Of a DNA stretch of 64,000 bases, positions 54,888 through 63,189 are shown piece by piece. The position numbers and the translations under genes were made by a program. How positions within the stretch are numbered: the first letter of the stretch is position 1; each line of letters opens with the position of its first letter. The DNA lies in assembly GCA_028873595.1 (NCBI GenBank), contig JAPPOV010000045.1, positions 1 to 64,000 on the forward strand, read 5' to 3'. Source of the DNA: Gemmatimonadota bacterium. GTDB taxonomy: Bacteria > Gemmatimonadota > Gemmatimonadetes > Longimicrobiales > Gaopeijiaceae. The notes under the pieces are model-generated. The model was not told where the DNA came from. It saw only the letters and a program-made list of their open reading frames with translations, and did no database searches.

Positions 54888-56038
54888 GGACGTGGCTCAC
54901 TTCTTCCGTCGTCACCGGTGAGTGCAGTGTCCACGTGCTCCTGGATCATCGCAAAGACGGCTGGCCAGTCGGGCATGGCGGACACTATATCTCTTCCCGT
55001 CGCCACACGCTCCCTCAACAGCTCCGGAGCCCGCCCCATCCCCTCCATCTTGTCGTGGATCGCCACCGGATCGAGCGGATCGACGTACCACGCGGCTTCC
55101 CCACACACGTCATGTGCGAATGGGAGGTCAGAGGTGAGGATCGGACATCCATGATACATGGCCTCCACATACACGCCGGAGAAGCTCTCCAGGAGGGTCG
55201 GCATCACGATGCCATCACAACGCTGGATGAGGGAAGGCACGTCTGCATGGGACACCGGACCGAGGTTCACGATCTCCTTTCCCAGACCCTCTCTCTGGAT
55301 ACGCTCAAGAAGTGCTGCCGCAGCCGGGTCCTGATCGGCGGCGATCGTCAGCAAGATCGTGGTTCCGGAATTCCTCGCCCGGGCAAGGGCCGCGACATCC
55401 ACAAGCACCTCAAGGTTCTTGTGGGCGTAGTAGTGACTCAGACAAAGAAACAATCTCCGACCTTCAGGGAGGGGAAACGACAACTCGGCGCGAGTCGAGG
55501 TGCTCTCGAACGAGACTGCGTTGGGGACTACCTTCACCGTCCGGATACCGTAGAGATCCTGGAGTCGCCGACCGATCCGCGCGGTTTGAGCCATCGTGAG
55601 ATCTACGTGTTTTACAAAGCGTCGATAGGCGCTGAGCTTGATTCGGCGTGCCAACCGATCCTTGCGTCTCATCCGTCTCCATGCCGGACTCTCTGGCTCC
55701 GCGGCATACGGCCAGTCGAAGAGTTGGACCTGGGGAAGTTCCGTAGGGATCGGAACGTCCCCGAAGTTGAGAACTCCCTCAATACGGTGAGCCTTCAGAA
55801 GACGCGGAAGGGCCCAGAAATACAGGAACAGGAAGGCGGCATTCCGGCCGTAGAAAGCCGGGACCTGAAGAATTTCAAGCCCCGGGCGGCCGTAGTTCAG
55901 GTACTCATCTCGGTCGGGTGTCAGGACGAAATATTCATGGACCCTTCGTGAGCCCGCGAGGAGACGCAGGTAGTTATGCAGTATGCTGCGTCCACCCCCG
56001 GTCTTCGCCTGCAGGCCATTGATCAGAACTCGACTCAT
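54884..56038 (-). CDS. Glycosyltransferase family 4
   Basis: The 384-aa product starts MSRVLINGLQAKTGGGRSIL and carries RRLFLCLSHYYAHKNLEVLV and the EX7E motif in TLLESFSGVYVEAMYHGCPI. It is a retaining GT-B enzyme of unknown sugar. It is first in the - strand run that continues through 48656. A broken relative of its N-terminus lies upstream at 56224-56370. Confidence 0.9.
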   Translation of the reverse strand: MSRVLINGLQAKTGGGRSILHNYLRLLAGSRRVHEYFVLTPDRDEYLNYGRPGLEILQVPAFYGRNAAFLFLYFWALPRLLKAHRIEGVLNFGDVPIPTELPQVQLFDWPYAAEPESPAWRRMRRKDRLARRIKLSAYRRFVKHVDLTMAQTARIGRRLQDLYGIRTVKVVPNAVSFESTSTRAELSFPLPEGRRLFLCLSHYYAHKNLEVLVDVAALARARNSGTTILLTIAADQDPAAAALLERIQREGLGKEIVNLGPVSHADVPSLIQRCDGIVMPTLLESFSGVYVEAMYHGCPILTSDLPFAHDVCGEAAWYVDPLDPVAIHDKMEGMGRAPELLRERVATGRDIVSAMPDWPAVFAMIQEHVDTALTGDDGRSEPRP

Positions 56039-56114
56039 GCTCAGCTTGGGTTAGTGGGGGCGCCTTTGGAAAGCGCTGGTGCTCACGTGACGTGCCCCCA
56101 GGTGCTTTACGACC

Positions 56115-56146
56115 GCCTAGGGAGCGGGCGGTGGTCCGCCCTAGGC
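56115..56146 (-). repeat. Inverted repeat at the transposase remnant
   Basis: GCCTAGGG (56115-56122) and CCCTAGGC (56139-56146) form an 8-bp inverted repeat; inside it GGGCGG-TGGT-CCGCCC makes a second possible hairpin. It overlaps the end of the transposase fragment. It could be a terminator-like structure or chance GC-richness. Confidence 0.4.
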
Positions 56147-56198
56147 GCTGTGCGGTCTGACGGTATTGTACAGCCTTCTCCACCGCTCCAGGAAGAGA
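56117..56198 (-). mobile_element. IS3-family transposase, C-terminal fragment
   Basis: On the - strand this reads LFLERWRRLYNTVRPHSA, then TAG, then GGPPPAP and TAG. The YNTVRPHSA-x-GxPPPAP end is the hallmark of IS3-family OrfB transposases. The internal TAG stands where Leu or Tyr is expected (HSALGYRPPAP in relatives), so the fragment is dead. The matching 5' part is at 60080-60293 in the same orientation. Confidence 0.7.
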
Positions 56199-56223
56199 AC
56201 GGTCCCGGGAAGGAGGCCGCCGT

Positions 56224-56370
56224 CGCAAATGCCGCACAGCTATCGTCGGGGACGATCAAGCGGAAGCGATGCCCCGACCCCTTGGCGAGAGGGAGCGCCA
56301 GCCAGTTGGTCAGGATGCTACAGCCACTACCAGATTTACTGCTGATGTCGTCGACGAGGACGTGCCCCAC
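56224..56370 (-). pseudogene. N-terminal remnant of a GT4 glycosyltransferase
   Basis: From GTG 56370 the - strand encodes VLVDDISSKSGSGCSILTNW and then RFRLIVPDD, about 49 aa. This aligns with VLINGLQAKTGGGRSILHNY and EYFVLTPDR at the start of the intact GT4 at 56038. After residue 49 similarity stops and transposase-like sequence begins. It is a truncated relative, cut by the IS fragment. It directly abuts the stop of the cassette glycosyltransferase. Confidence 0.55.
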
Positions 56371-57411
56371 TCATCCCTCACCGTCCGCCAGCGCTATCCG
56401 AAACCCATCGACCATATTCTCGACGGACGCGCGCTCGCGGTAATGGGTGTAGGCGTTGCTCCCCATGGTGCGCGCCGCGGCATCGTCGGTCGCCAGATAC
56501 AGCATCGCCTCCTCGAGGGCGGCGCTGTCGTCTTCGCAGAAGATGCCGTTGTAGCCGTCGATGATGTTGTATTTTTCGCCACCCGAAATTGCCGACTTCT
56601 TGGTGACGAAGGGCACACCGAACGCCATGCTCTGCAAGACCGCGAGGCCGGCCTGGCCGAACGACACCGACGCTATCGCGCGCGCGTAATACTCTTCGAG
56701 CACCGCGGGATCCTCGATCTTGCCCGGCAGGAACACACGATCGTCGAGCCCGAGGTCGCGCACCAGCTGGGTGAGCATCGCGCGATCGCGTCCCTCACCG
56801 ATCAGATACAGCGAAAGGTCGCAGCCGGTTTTGTCGAGGACGTTCTTGAAGGCCCTGATCGTCACGTCGTTCTGCTTGCGCGGATCGAGGGTACCGACAT
56901 TGAGGAAGATGTCCTTCGGTCGTGACTCGTGGAAAGACCGGTGGTTCTCCACGTGAAAGGTATTGTTGGCGACATGAAGCCGGTCGGGATCGAGCCCCTG
57001 CTCAACGAAAAAGTCACGGATTCGGTGGTGGTAGAAGACGATCGGCGCCTTCCCGTGCGCGAGCCACGTCTTGATTCGCAGCGCCGCGTCGCTCGCTCCC
57101 TTATCGAGACCCCACCAGACCCAGCGCACGCGCGACCCGAGCCGAGCCTTGGCCGCAAAGGACATGAGGTTGCGCAGGTTGAACTCGGCGATGATGGTGG
57201 TCGGCCGGTGCTGGCGGATGACGTCCATCAGCCCCCGCTGCAGCAGGAACGGCCCGACCTTCCGCATCGGGACGAGCACCTCGGCGAAGCGGTCGCCCGG
57301 CTCGCCGGCGCGCTCACCCGAGTGCACGACGATCACGTCATCGACCTCGCTGAGCTTGTCGAAAAAGCCCCGGCGATAGTGCGGGAACTGGCCTTGGATG
57401 ACGAGGATTAT
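56371..57411 (-). CDS. Glycosyltransferase family 4, apparent ATA start
   Basis: The C-terminal GT-B half is clear: FLNVGTLDPRKQNDVTIRAF, YLIGEGRDRAML and SFGQAGLAVLQSMAFGVPFV (Gln in place of the first EX7E Glu, as in some subgroups). The obvious frame starts at GTG 57336. Homology-like sequence continues upstream, IILVIQGQFPHYRRGFFDKL, to codon ATA at 57409-57411, with GGAGGG 7 nt before it. No ATG, GTG or TTG is in that stretch. The natural start was probably ATG; either the codon mutated or ATA is used. 28 nt after the FkbM stop. Confidence 0.8.
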   Translation of the reverse strand: MILVIQGQFPHYRRGFFDKLSEVDDVIVVHSGERAGEPGDRFAEVLVPMRKVGPFLLQRGLMDVIRQHRPTTIIAEFNLRNLMSFAAKARLGSRVRWVWWGLDKGASDAALRIKTWLAHGKAPIVFYHHRIRDFFVEQGLDPDRLHVANNTFHVENHRSFHESRPKDIFLNVGTLDPRKQNDVTIRAFKNVLDKTGCDLSLYLIGEGRDRAMLTQLVRDLGLDDRVFLPGKIEDPAVLEEYYARAIASVSFGQAGLAVLQSMAFGVPFVTKKSAISGGEKYNIIDGYNGIFCEDDSAALEEAMLYLATDDAAARTMGSNAYTHYRERASVENMVDGFRIALADGEG

Positions 57412-57439
57412 GGAGTTGCCCTCCGCCTTCGAGCCCGGT

Positions 57440-58129
57440 TCAGGCGCGCCAGAAGAGATAGTTGTGGTTGTCCAGCGAGAAGGACTTGAAGCCCATTCCG
57501 ACGATGCGGTCGGCGATACGCTTCGTGTCGGCCTCGCTGTAGCTCACGACGGCGTGATGATGGAATTCGATGAAGATCTGGTCGAACGCGGCAAGATCCT
57601 CGGCGGTCGCGTCGCGCAGTAGCGGATACTCCGCGCCCTCGATATCGAGCTTGAGGATCGCCACGCGGTCGCTGTCGAGCTCCTTCACGAGGTTCTGCAA
57701 CGTCACCGCGCGGACGGTGTAGTTCACCACCTGGTCCGACGTGACGTTCGTGTGGTCATCCATCAGAGAGCCGCTGTCGTTCTTCTCGCTCTCGTGGAAG
57801 GTGAGCTCGCCATCGGTCGGGCCGATAGCGATCGGTAGATGGACGAGCTTGCCGCCGTGCTTTGCCTCGAGCGCCGCGAGCGCGGGGCGGTGCTTGCGCG
57901 TCGGATCGACGGCGTAGCTGCGCGCATCGTAGCGATCCATCATAGCCAGTGAAAAATCCGCCTGAGAGCTGCAGCCGGCGTCGATGACGGTGTCGCCGGC
58001 CTTGATGCGCGGCCAGTAGATGAAGTCGGGCGCGACATAGGCGATACCGGCGGTGCGCGCTTTGCGCAGGCGAAGTTGCTTGCGAATGTCGCGGACGATT
58101 CTACGGACGATACGGTGGATGATGGACAC
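57440..58129 (-). CDS. FkbM-family SAM-dependent methyltransferase
   Basis: From GTG 58129, with a GGAGAG site upstream, the product is 229 aa. It has the SAM motif GDTVIDAGCSSQADFSLAM, then VRAVTLQNLVKELDSDRVAI and the FkbM hallmark ILKLDIEGAEYPLLRDA. It probably O-methylates a sugar of the glycan. The open frame extends to 58201 over the asnB stop. Middle gene of the three-gene cassette. Confidence 0.88.
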   Translation of the reverse strand: MSIIHRIVRRIVRDIRKQLRLRKARTAGIAYVAPDFIYWPRIKAGDTVIDAGCSSQADFSLAMMDRYDARSYAVDPTRKHRPALAALEAKHGGKLVHLPIAIGPTDGELTFHESEKNDSGSLMDDHTNVTSDQVVNYTVRAVTLQNLVKELDSDRVAILKLDIEGAEYPLLRDATAEDLAAFDQIFIEFHHHAVVSYSEADTKRIADRIVGMGFKSFSLDNHNYLFWRA

Positions 58130-58145
58130 GGAATCTCTCCGATCG

Positions 58146-59999
58146 TTAAAGCTGCGGCGGACTGGGGATGGATTCTTCGGTGCGCTCGATGAAGATCTCA
58201 TTCCACAGGTGAACCTGGTACAGGCGGAAGAGGAAGCGCTCGTACTTCGAGCGCTTCGGCTCTTCGGACGTGACGAACGCGCGCATCCGATCCGAGAAGA
58301 TCGGCCAGTCGAGGATCGGCGAGCGGCGAAGGTCGGCGATCATCGATGCCTTGGTGGCGGGCCGGATGTCCGACGAAAAACCGACCTTGTCCCGCTCCAG
58401 CACGTCCCGGAACGGCTCGTAGGCCGCCGAGTTGCGCAACACGTACTTATCGATGGCGTCGTTCAGCTTCAGCTTGTCGTCATGGCGAAAGGCGAACTCG
58501 ACCAGCCGGTGATCCATGAACGGTGAGCGGTTCTCGACGCTGCTGCGCATGGCGACGATATCGCCATAGTAGAGCAGATTCTCGAGACCGAGATTGTGGT
58601 GCCAGATCAGATGGCGATTGAGCAGATTGGCGTGCGCCGGCACCGGCTTCGCCTCCATCCAGCGCGGCGTCGCATTGCCACGATAGTGCCGGAACAGCGG
58701 TTCGTAACCATAAACATAGCGCATGACCTTGCGCAGCGACGGCGGTAGATTATTGCGCAGGAACAGCAGAACCGATGAGACGAAGCCGAAATGCAGTTGA
58801 TCCTTGAAGGCCAGCCAGGCCTGGCGGAACTGGCCACGCATCAGATACCAGGGGATGACCAGCACGAAGTAATTCTTGTAGCCGGCGAGTAGCTCGTCGG
58901 CCCCCTGTCCGTCGAGCGCCACGCGAACGCCGTTCGCGCCGACCGACTCATAGAGATAGTCGACTGAAACGATGGCCGGCGAAGAGTGGCCGCGCCCTAG
59001 ATGCCGGACGAGGGCCGCCAGCCGCGCCTTGTATTCGCTTGGTTCTTGCTCTTGGTAGCGGACGTGGAGATCGAGGTTCAGGCGCTCGGCCACGGCCTCG
59101 GCGAACTCACGCTCGTCATGCGCGTCGCGCGAGGAGAAGGTGAAGGCCGGAATGGGCTTGTCGCCGCCGCTGTGCTGTCGCGCGTAGGCTGCGACCAGTG
59201 TACTGTCGACGCCACCCGACACCAGCAACCCGAACGGCACGTCCGAGCGGAGACGCAACCGCACCGCGTCGCTCAGGAGGTCGGAGAATGCAGCGAGCGT
59301 GTCCGGCGTCGTCCGCTCGATCTTGCCGACGGGATAGCGCCAATACGGCTTGCTCTCCCACGCTCCGTCGGTGCTGATGCGCAGATAATGCGCCTTCGGA
59401 AATTCCTGCACAGAGGCGAGGAAAGTGCGGCCGTCACCTTCATACGTGCCTTCCTTCAGGAACATCTGGATCAACTCGAAGTCGATGTCATTCGCAACGA
59501 GGCCGGCTAGTTCCTGGAATTCACTGGCGAAGAAGACGTCGTCACCTGCCTTCGACAAGAACAGCGGCTTCTGCCCGAAGCGATCGCGCGAGACGACGAG
59601 TTCGCGGCGCGCCGCGTCGTAGATGGCAAGCGCCCACATGCCGTTGAGGCGGGAGAAGCTCTCCACGCCCCATTCGGCGAAGGCATGAATCACCACCTCA
59701 GTGTCCGACTCGGTCTCAAAGCTGTGCCCGAGCGCGCGCAGTTCCTCGCGCAGCTCCTGATAGTTGAACACCTCGCCATTGTAGGTGAGCGACAGATCGC
59801 CGAATCGGAACGGCTGGTTGGACACCGCGTCGAGATCGAGGATCGTCAGGCGGGTATGGCCTAGGAAGCAGGCTTCCTGCGCGAAATAGCCCAGATTGTC
59901 AGGGCCGCGATGGCCCACCTTGGCGATCGCCGCGCGCAGCCGTCTCGCGGGCAGATGCGCGATACCGTTGTGATTGAAGGCGACGAATATTCCGCACAT
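58146..59999 (-). CDS. asnB: Asparagine-synthase-like glutamine amidotransferase
   Basis: The 617-aa product starts MCGIFVAFNHNG, so Cys2 is the glutaminase nucleophile after Met removal. The N-terminal GATase domain runs to about 200. The synthetase domain has the PP-loop LLVSGGVDSTLVAAYARQ, then LDGQGADELLAGYKNYF. In polysaccharide loci such enzymes usually amidate a uronic acid or similar sugar carboxyl rather than make asparagine; that is inferred. First gene of the cassette between the IS3 halves. Confidence 0.92.
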   Translation of the reverse strand: MCGIFVAFNHNGIAHLPARRLRAAIAKVGHRGPDNLGYFAQEACFLGHTRLTILDLDAVSNQPFRFGDLSLTYNGEVFNYQELREELRALGHSFETESDTEVVIHAFAEWGVESFSRLNGMWALAIYDAARRELVVSRDRFGQKPLFLSKAGDDVFFASEFQELAGLVANDIDFELIQMFLKEGTYEGDGRTFLASVQEFPKAHYLRISTDGAWESKPYWRYPVGKIERTTPDTLAAFSDLLSDAVRLRLRSDVPFGLLVSGGVDSTLVAAYARQHSGGDKPIPAFTFSSRDAHDEREFAEAVAERLNLDLHVRYQEQEPSEYKARLAALVRHLGRGHSSPAIVSVDYLYESVGANGVRVALDGQGADELLAGYKNYFVLVIPWYLMRGQFRQAWLAFKDQLHFGFVSSVLLFLRNNLPPSLRKVMRYVYGYEPLFRHYRGNATPRWMEAKPVPAHANLLNRHLIWHHNLGLENLLYYGDIVAMRSSVENRSPFMDHRLVEFAFRHDDKLKLNDAIDKYVLRNSAAYEPFRDVLERDKVGFSSDIRPATKASMIADLRRSPILDWPIFSDRMRAFVTSEEPKRSKYERFLFRLYQVHLWNEIFIERTEESIPSPPQL

Positions 60000-60079
60000 T
60001 TCTGTTTACCGAGGCTCCAGAGCGACTGGATTTGGGATTCAGATCTTTCGGGAACAATGAACACGCTGCTCGGGACAAT

Positions 60080-60293
60080 CTAGTCGTGGCGACCGAACCG
60101 GCTCGCGAGCCGCACCACGTCGCTTCGCAGAGCCCCCTCGTCGACGCACACCCTCCGACTCCGTCGCTGCGTCGTGTGGGGCTGAGTTTCCCCTCGCCGC
60201 TTCCTCCCGAATCAGCTTGTCGAGTGCCAGGTTTGCCACCGCTCGCTTCAGCCGGGCGTTCTCTCCAGGTACTTTGGCTGATGTGCGTAGCTC
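60080..60293 (-). mobile_element. IS3-family transposase, OrfA end and OrfB start
   Basis: On the - strand, 60293-60186 reads ELRTSAKVPGENARLKRAVA and NLALDKLIREEAARGN, the coiled-coil end of IS3 OrfA. The sequence then shifts frame and reads QRRSRRVCVDEGALRSDVVR and LASRFGRHD before TAG at 60080-60082, matching the start of OrfB where GRYGYRRI is expected. The catalytic DDE core is missing. The C-terminal OrfB end is at 56117-56198, on the other side of the three-gene cassette. Confidence 0.7.
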
Positions 60294-60294
60294 C

Positions 60295-61815
60295 CTAGAA
60301 ACCCATCGTAGGGTCGGCCGCACTAGGACGTTCAGGCTGGCCGACCGTCGGTCCCTCGGTGTCACGTTCCAAGTCAGAGCGCACGAGGAGACAGAGGATC
60401 GTCAGCAGCATCATTTCTTTATTGTTGGTGAGTACCGCCGCGAGAAGGATGAAAGCGAGAAAGCCCACCGCCCCCCCCTCCACAGTCAGACGGTGGAGTA
60501 AGCGGAGGTAGAAGAAGACACCGAGGGCTCCCGCCTTGAGGGCGATTTCAAAGACAGGGAGGTGGAATCGGAGGAACTCGTTCCGCGCCGCATCCTCAAG
60601 GGCATACCCGCCGGCTCCCGCCCAGGGCGAAAGGTAGCCATATAGATCGGGGATTCCAGCGCCCATTCCTCCTCCGAACAGGGCTGCCCCCGGGTGGGAG
60701 ACCCAGTATCCGACCAGCGTGACGGCCTCCCCGGTGAGGTTCCCCAGGCTGGACCGAGCGGAGGCGACGAAATGGAGGTCGACAATGGTCAACAGGCTCA
60801 AGACCTGCCGCAATTTGCTGGCGAGGAGGGAGCCCTCCGGGAGGGTGGCTTCGGCGGAATACACCAATCCTTGCACACCCACGGCGGCCAGGATCGCCAG
60901 GCCCGCGGCCCCGAGTAGCCACATCCATCTTCCCGAGATCAGCCACACTCCGGTCACCAGGAGAAGGGCAATTGTCTTGGCCCCCAGGAAGACGTCTCCG
61001 GTGAGAAGCAGGGCCAACATCACCACGGCTAGGGTCAGAGCCTGCGCTCGCGGGAGCAGTCCGCGAATCGCTGCGAAGGCCCCAAAAACCGAGAGCCAGC
61101 CGAAGGAACTCAGAGGGAGGAACGGATAACCCTCGGCATATTCGAAGCGTAGCCCGAGGACCAGTGATGCGGCCATGGTAACCACTCCTAAGGCCAGCCC
61201 TGCAGCCAGTATTCGCCGGCGCTCGTCGGGTGGTACGAGCATCACAAGAGGAAGATAGAGCACGAATGGGACGAAGACGGCGAGGTCCCGGTAGAGGTTG
61301 TCCAGGTAGACAGTACCGAGAATGACCCCGGCCAGCCCCAGAGCGAGGGAGTAGAGGAAGAACGCGCTTAGGAACCCGATGCCCTCGACACGCCAACGGT
61401 ACTTGCTTCGGACGTCCCAGGTGCTCAGGGCGACCGCGAGGAGTCCTGCGGTCGCCAGGGCGTTTACCGAGACACCTGCCAGGCGGAGGCCCCAGAAGTT
61501 GCCTGGTGCCAGGTCAGGGAGAACGAACGTCCAAGCACCCAGGGCAAGGAGGGTGAACGCGACGAAGTAGCTGATGGCCAGCCGAAGATTCACGATGCAG
61601 AGGATCAGAACGAAACCGTACTCTGCCAGCGCGATTCCCCGCTGGAGTGCTCCTCCCGTACCGTAGCCCAGCAGCTCCCCGGCGACGAAGACCGTAAGAA
61701 CTGTGATCGACACGCGACTGAACCGGGGCCGGCGCTCCTTCTCGTGGTCTGGGTCCGAGGACTGCTGCACGCGCACCGGGGTGGCGTCTTCTGGTGCCCG
61801 TAAAGCTGTCTCCAT
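60295..61815 (-). CDS. O-antigen polymerase/ligase-like membrane protein (second)
   Basis: The 506-aa protein has about 12 hydrophobic segments. After a hydrophilic start (residues 1-35) helices follow, with a larger loop near 330-420 (SLGNLTGEAVTLVGYWVSHP, GGGMGAGIPDLYGYLSPWA) and a short tail. This is the Wzy/WaaL layout, but sequence motifs are weak. Eight C in a row (60471-60478) fall in its coding region. It stops 2 nt before the IS3 OrfA fragment. Confidence 0.72.
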   Translation of the reverse strand: METALRAPEDATPVRVQQSSDPDHEKERRPRFSRVSITVLTVFVAGELLGYGTGGALQRGIALAEYGFVLILCIVNLRLAISYFVAFTLLALGAWTFVLPDLAPGNFWGLRLAGVSVNALATAGLLAVALSTWDVRSKYRWRVEGIGFLSAFFLYSLALGLAGVILGTVYLDNLYRDLAVFVPFVLYLPLVMLVPPDERRRILAAGLALGVVTMAASLVLGLRFEYAEGYPFLPLSSFGWLSVFGAFAAIRGLLPRAQALTLAVVMLALLLTGDVFLGAKTIALLLVTGVWLISGRWMWLLGAAGLAILAAVGVQGLVYSAEATLPEGSLLASKLRQVLSLLTIVDLHFVASARSSLGNLTGEAVTLVGYWVSHPGAALFGGGMGAGIPDLYGYLSPWAGAGGYALEDAARNEFLRFHLPVFEIALKAGALGVFFYLRLLHRLTVEGGAVGFLAFILLAAVLTNNKEMMLLTILCLLVRSDLERDTEGPTVGQPERPSAADPTMGF

Positions 61816-61916
61816 ACACGCCGACCCCTCCGTAGCGCGTCAATCTAGTCGGCGGCCATGGGGGATGAAAGGTCTGCCTTGGTTGCGGGAAGAGCTGTCG
61901 AGGTATTGCTCCTACT

Positions 61917-62037
61917 TCACCGCTTGACCCAGGCGAAAAAGAACGTTTGACTCTCACGACCCGGTCCCTTCAACAGCTCGTCCGCGCGTCTGCGATCGAA
62001 ATGCTCTCGGACCGTAGCCTCCAGAATTGGCCCACTC
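61917..62037 (-). pseudogene. Possible C-terminal remnant of a methyltransferase
   Basis: A short - strand frame ends REHFDRRRADELLKGPGRES then QTFFFAWVKR stop. This looks like the conserved C-terminus of a SAM-dependent methyltransferase, but I cannot confirm it. Its upstream part would overlap the start of wbpG, so a complete gene is impossible. It sits in the 222-nt divergent spacer that must also hold promoters. Confidence 0.3.
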
Positions 62038-63189
62038 ATGTCCTCCACATCATCGGCTTCGGAATACCAAATCTGCCAGAAGTGCGTCATGGACACCTCT
62101 GACGCCGCCATCACCTTCGATGAGGGCGGGCGCTGTGATCACTGCACCACCTTCTATACTCACACACTCCCACAATGGAGGACGGACGAGGAGGGGCGCA
62201 GACAGCTCGACGCCCAGGTTGCCGAGATTAAGAGGGAGGGTGTGGGGAAGGACTTCGACTGCATTATCGGGATGAGTGGGGGAATCGACAGTTCGTACCT
62301 AACCTATTTGGCAAGGGAGGAGCTGGGTCTCCGCCCGTTGGTTTTCCATGTGGATGCGGGATGGAACTCCCAGATCGCCGTCAACAACATCGAGAAGCTG
62401 ATCGACGGGCTGGGGCTGGAGCTTTACACCGAGGTCATTAACTGGGAGGAGATGAAGGATCTTCAGCTCGCCTTCTTCAAGTCTGGAGTTCCGCACATAG
62501 ACGTACCTCAGGATCATGCCTTCTTCGCGACCATGTACAAGTTCGCAGAGCAGTATGGCGTCAAACATATCCTTACTGGTGCGAATCTCTCGACGGAATG
62601 CGTTCGTAACCCGGTGGAGTGGATGTACTTCCAGTCGGACTCCCGTCAGCTTCGAGACATTCACCGGAAGTTCGGGAGCCGTCCTCTCAAGACGTACCCC
62701 GTCACCTCCATCCTTTGGCACAAGATCTGGCTTCCGTATGCCAAGGGGATCCGTGTGCTGCGCCCCCTGAACTTCATGCCCTACGTGAAGAAGGAGGCCA
62801 TGCAGCTGCTAGAGGACCGCTTCGGTTGGCAGCCGTACCCCCAGAAACACTTCGAATCACGGTTTACCCGGTTCTATGAGAGCTACTGGTTGCCGGAGCG
62901 GTTCGGGTACGACGTTCGTCGGGTCCAGTTCTCCAGCCTGATTCTGACAGAGCAGATGACCAGAGAGGAGGCCCTTCTCGAACTGGACGCTCTGCCCTAC
63001 GATCCGCACTCCATTCGTCACGAGACAGAATTCGTGGCCAACAAGCTCGGCATCTCCTACGACGAGTTGATGGCTTTCATGAAGCTTCCCCCCAAGAGCT
63101 TCCGGGATTTTAGGTCGCAGTGGTGGCTCTATCAGGTCGGATCCCGGACGATGAAGGCACTGGGTCTGGAGGTGGGGGGGAAGCGATGA
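62038..63189 (+). CDS. wbpG: N-acetyl sugar amidotransferase (WbpG/PseA-like)
   Basis: The 383-aa enzyme has a zinc-like N-terminus (CQKCVMDTSDAAITFDEGG then CDHC), the PP-loop CIIGMSGGIDSSYLTYLARE and KHILTGANLSTECVRNPVEW. WbpG works with HisH2 and HisF2 to turn an acetamido group into acetamidino, as on ManNAc3NAmA in Pseudomonas. Both partners follow directly: hisH2 overlaps by 4 nt. Confidence 0.92.
   Translation: MSSTSSASEYQICQKCVMDTSDAAITFDEGGRCDHCTTFYTHTLPQWRTDEEGRRQLDAQVAEIKREGVGKDFDCIIGMSGGIDSSYLTYLAREELGLRPLVFHVDAGWNSQIAVNNIEKLIDGLGLELYTEVINWEEMKDLQLAFFKSGVPHIDVPQDHAFFATMYKFAEQYGVKHILTGANLSTECVRNPVEWMYFQSDSRQLRDIHRKFGSRPLKTYPVTSILWHKIWLPYAKGIRVLRPLNFMPYVKKEAMQLLEDRFGWQPYPQKHFESRFTRFYESYWLPERFGYDVRRVQFSSLILTEQMTREEALLELDALPYDPHSIRHETEFVANKLGISYDELMAFMKLPPKSFRDFRSQWWLYQVGSRTMKALGLEVGGKR

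Noticed and set aside
54644-55951. 435-aa + strand frame opposite the GT4 and the unrecognised protein
   Set aside because: Antisense shadow; the opposite strand carries EX7E and GT-B features with operon-type overlaps.
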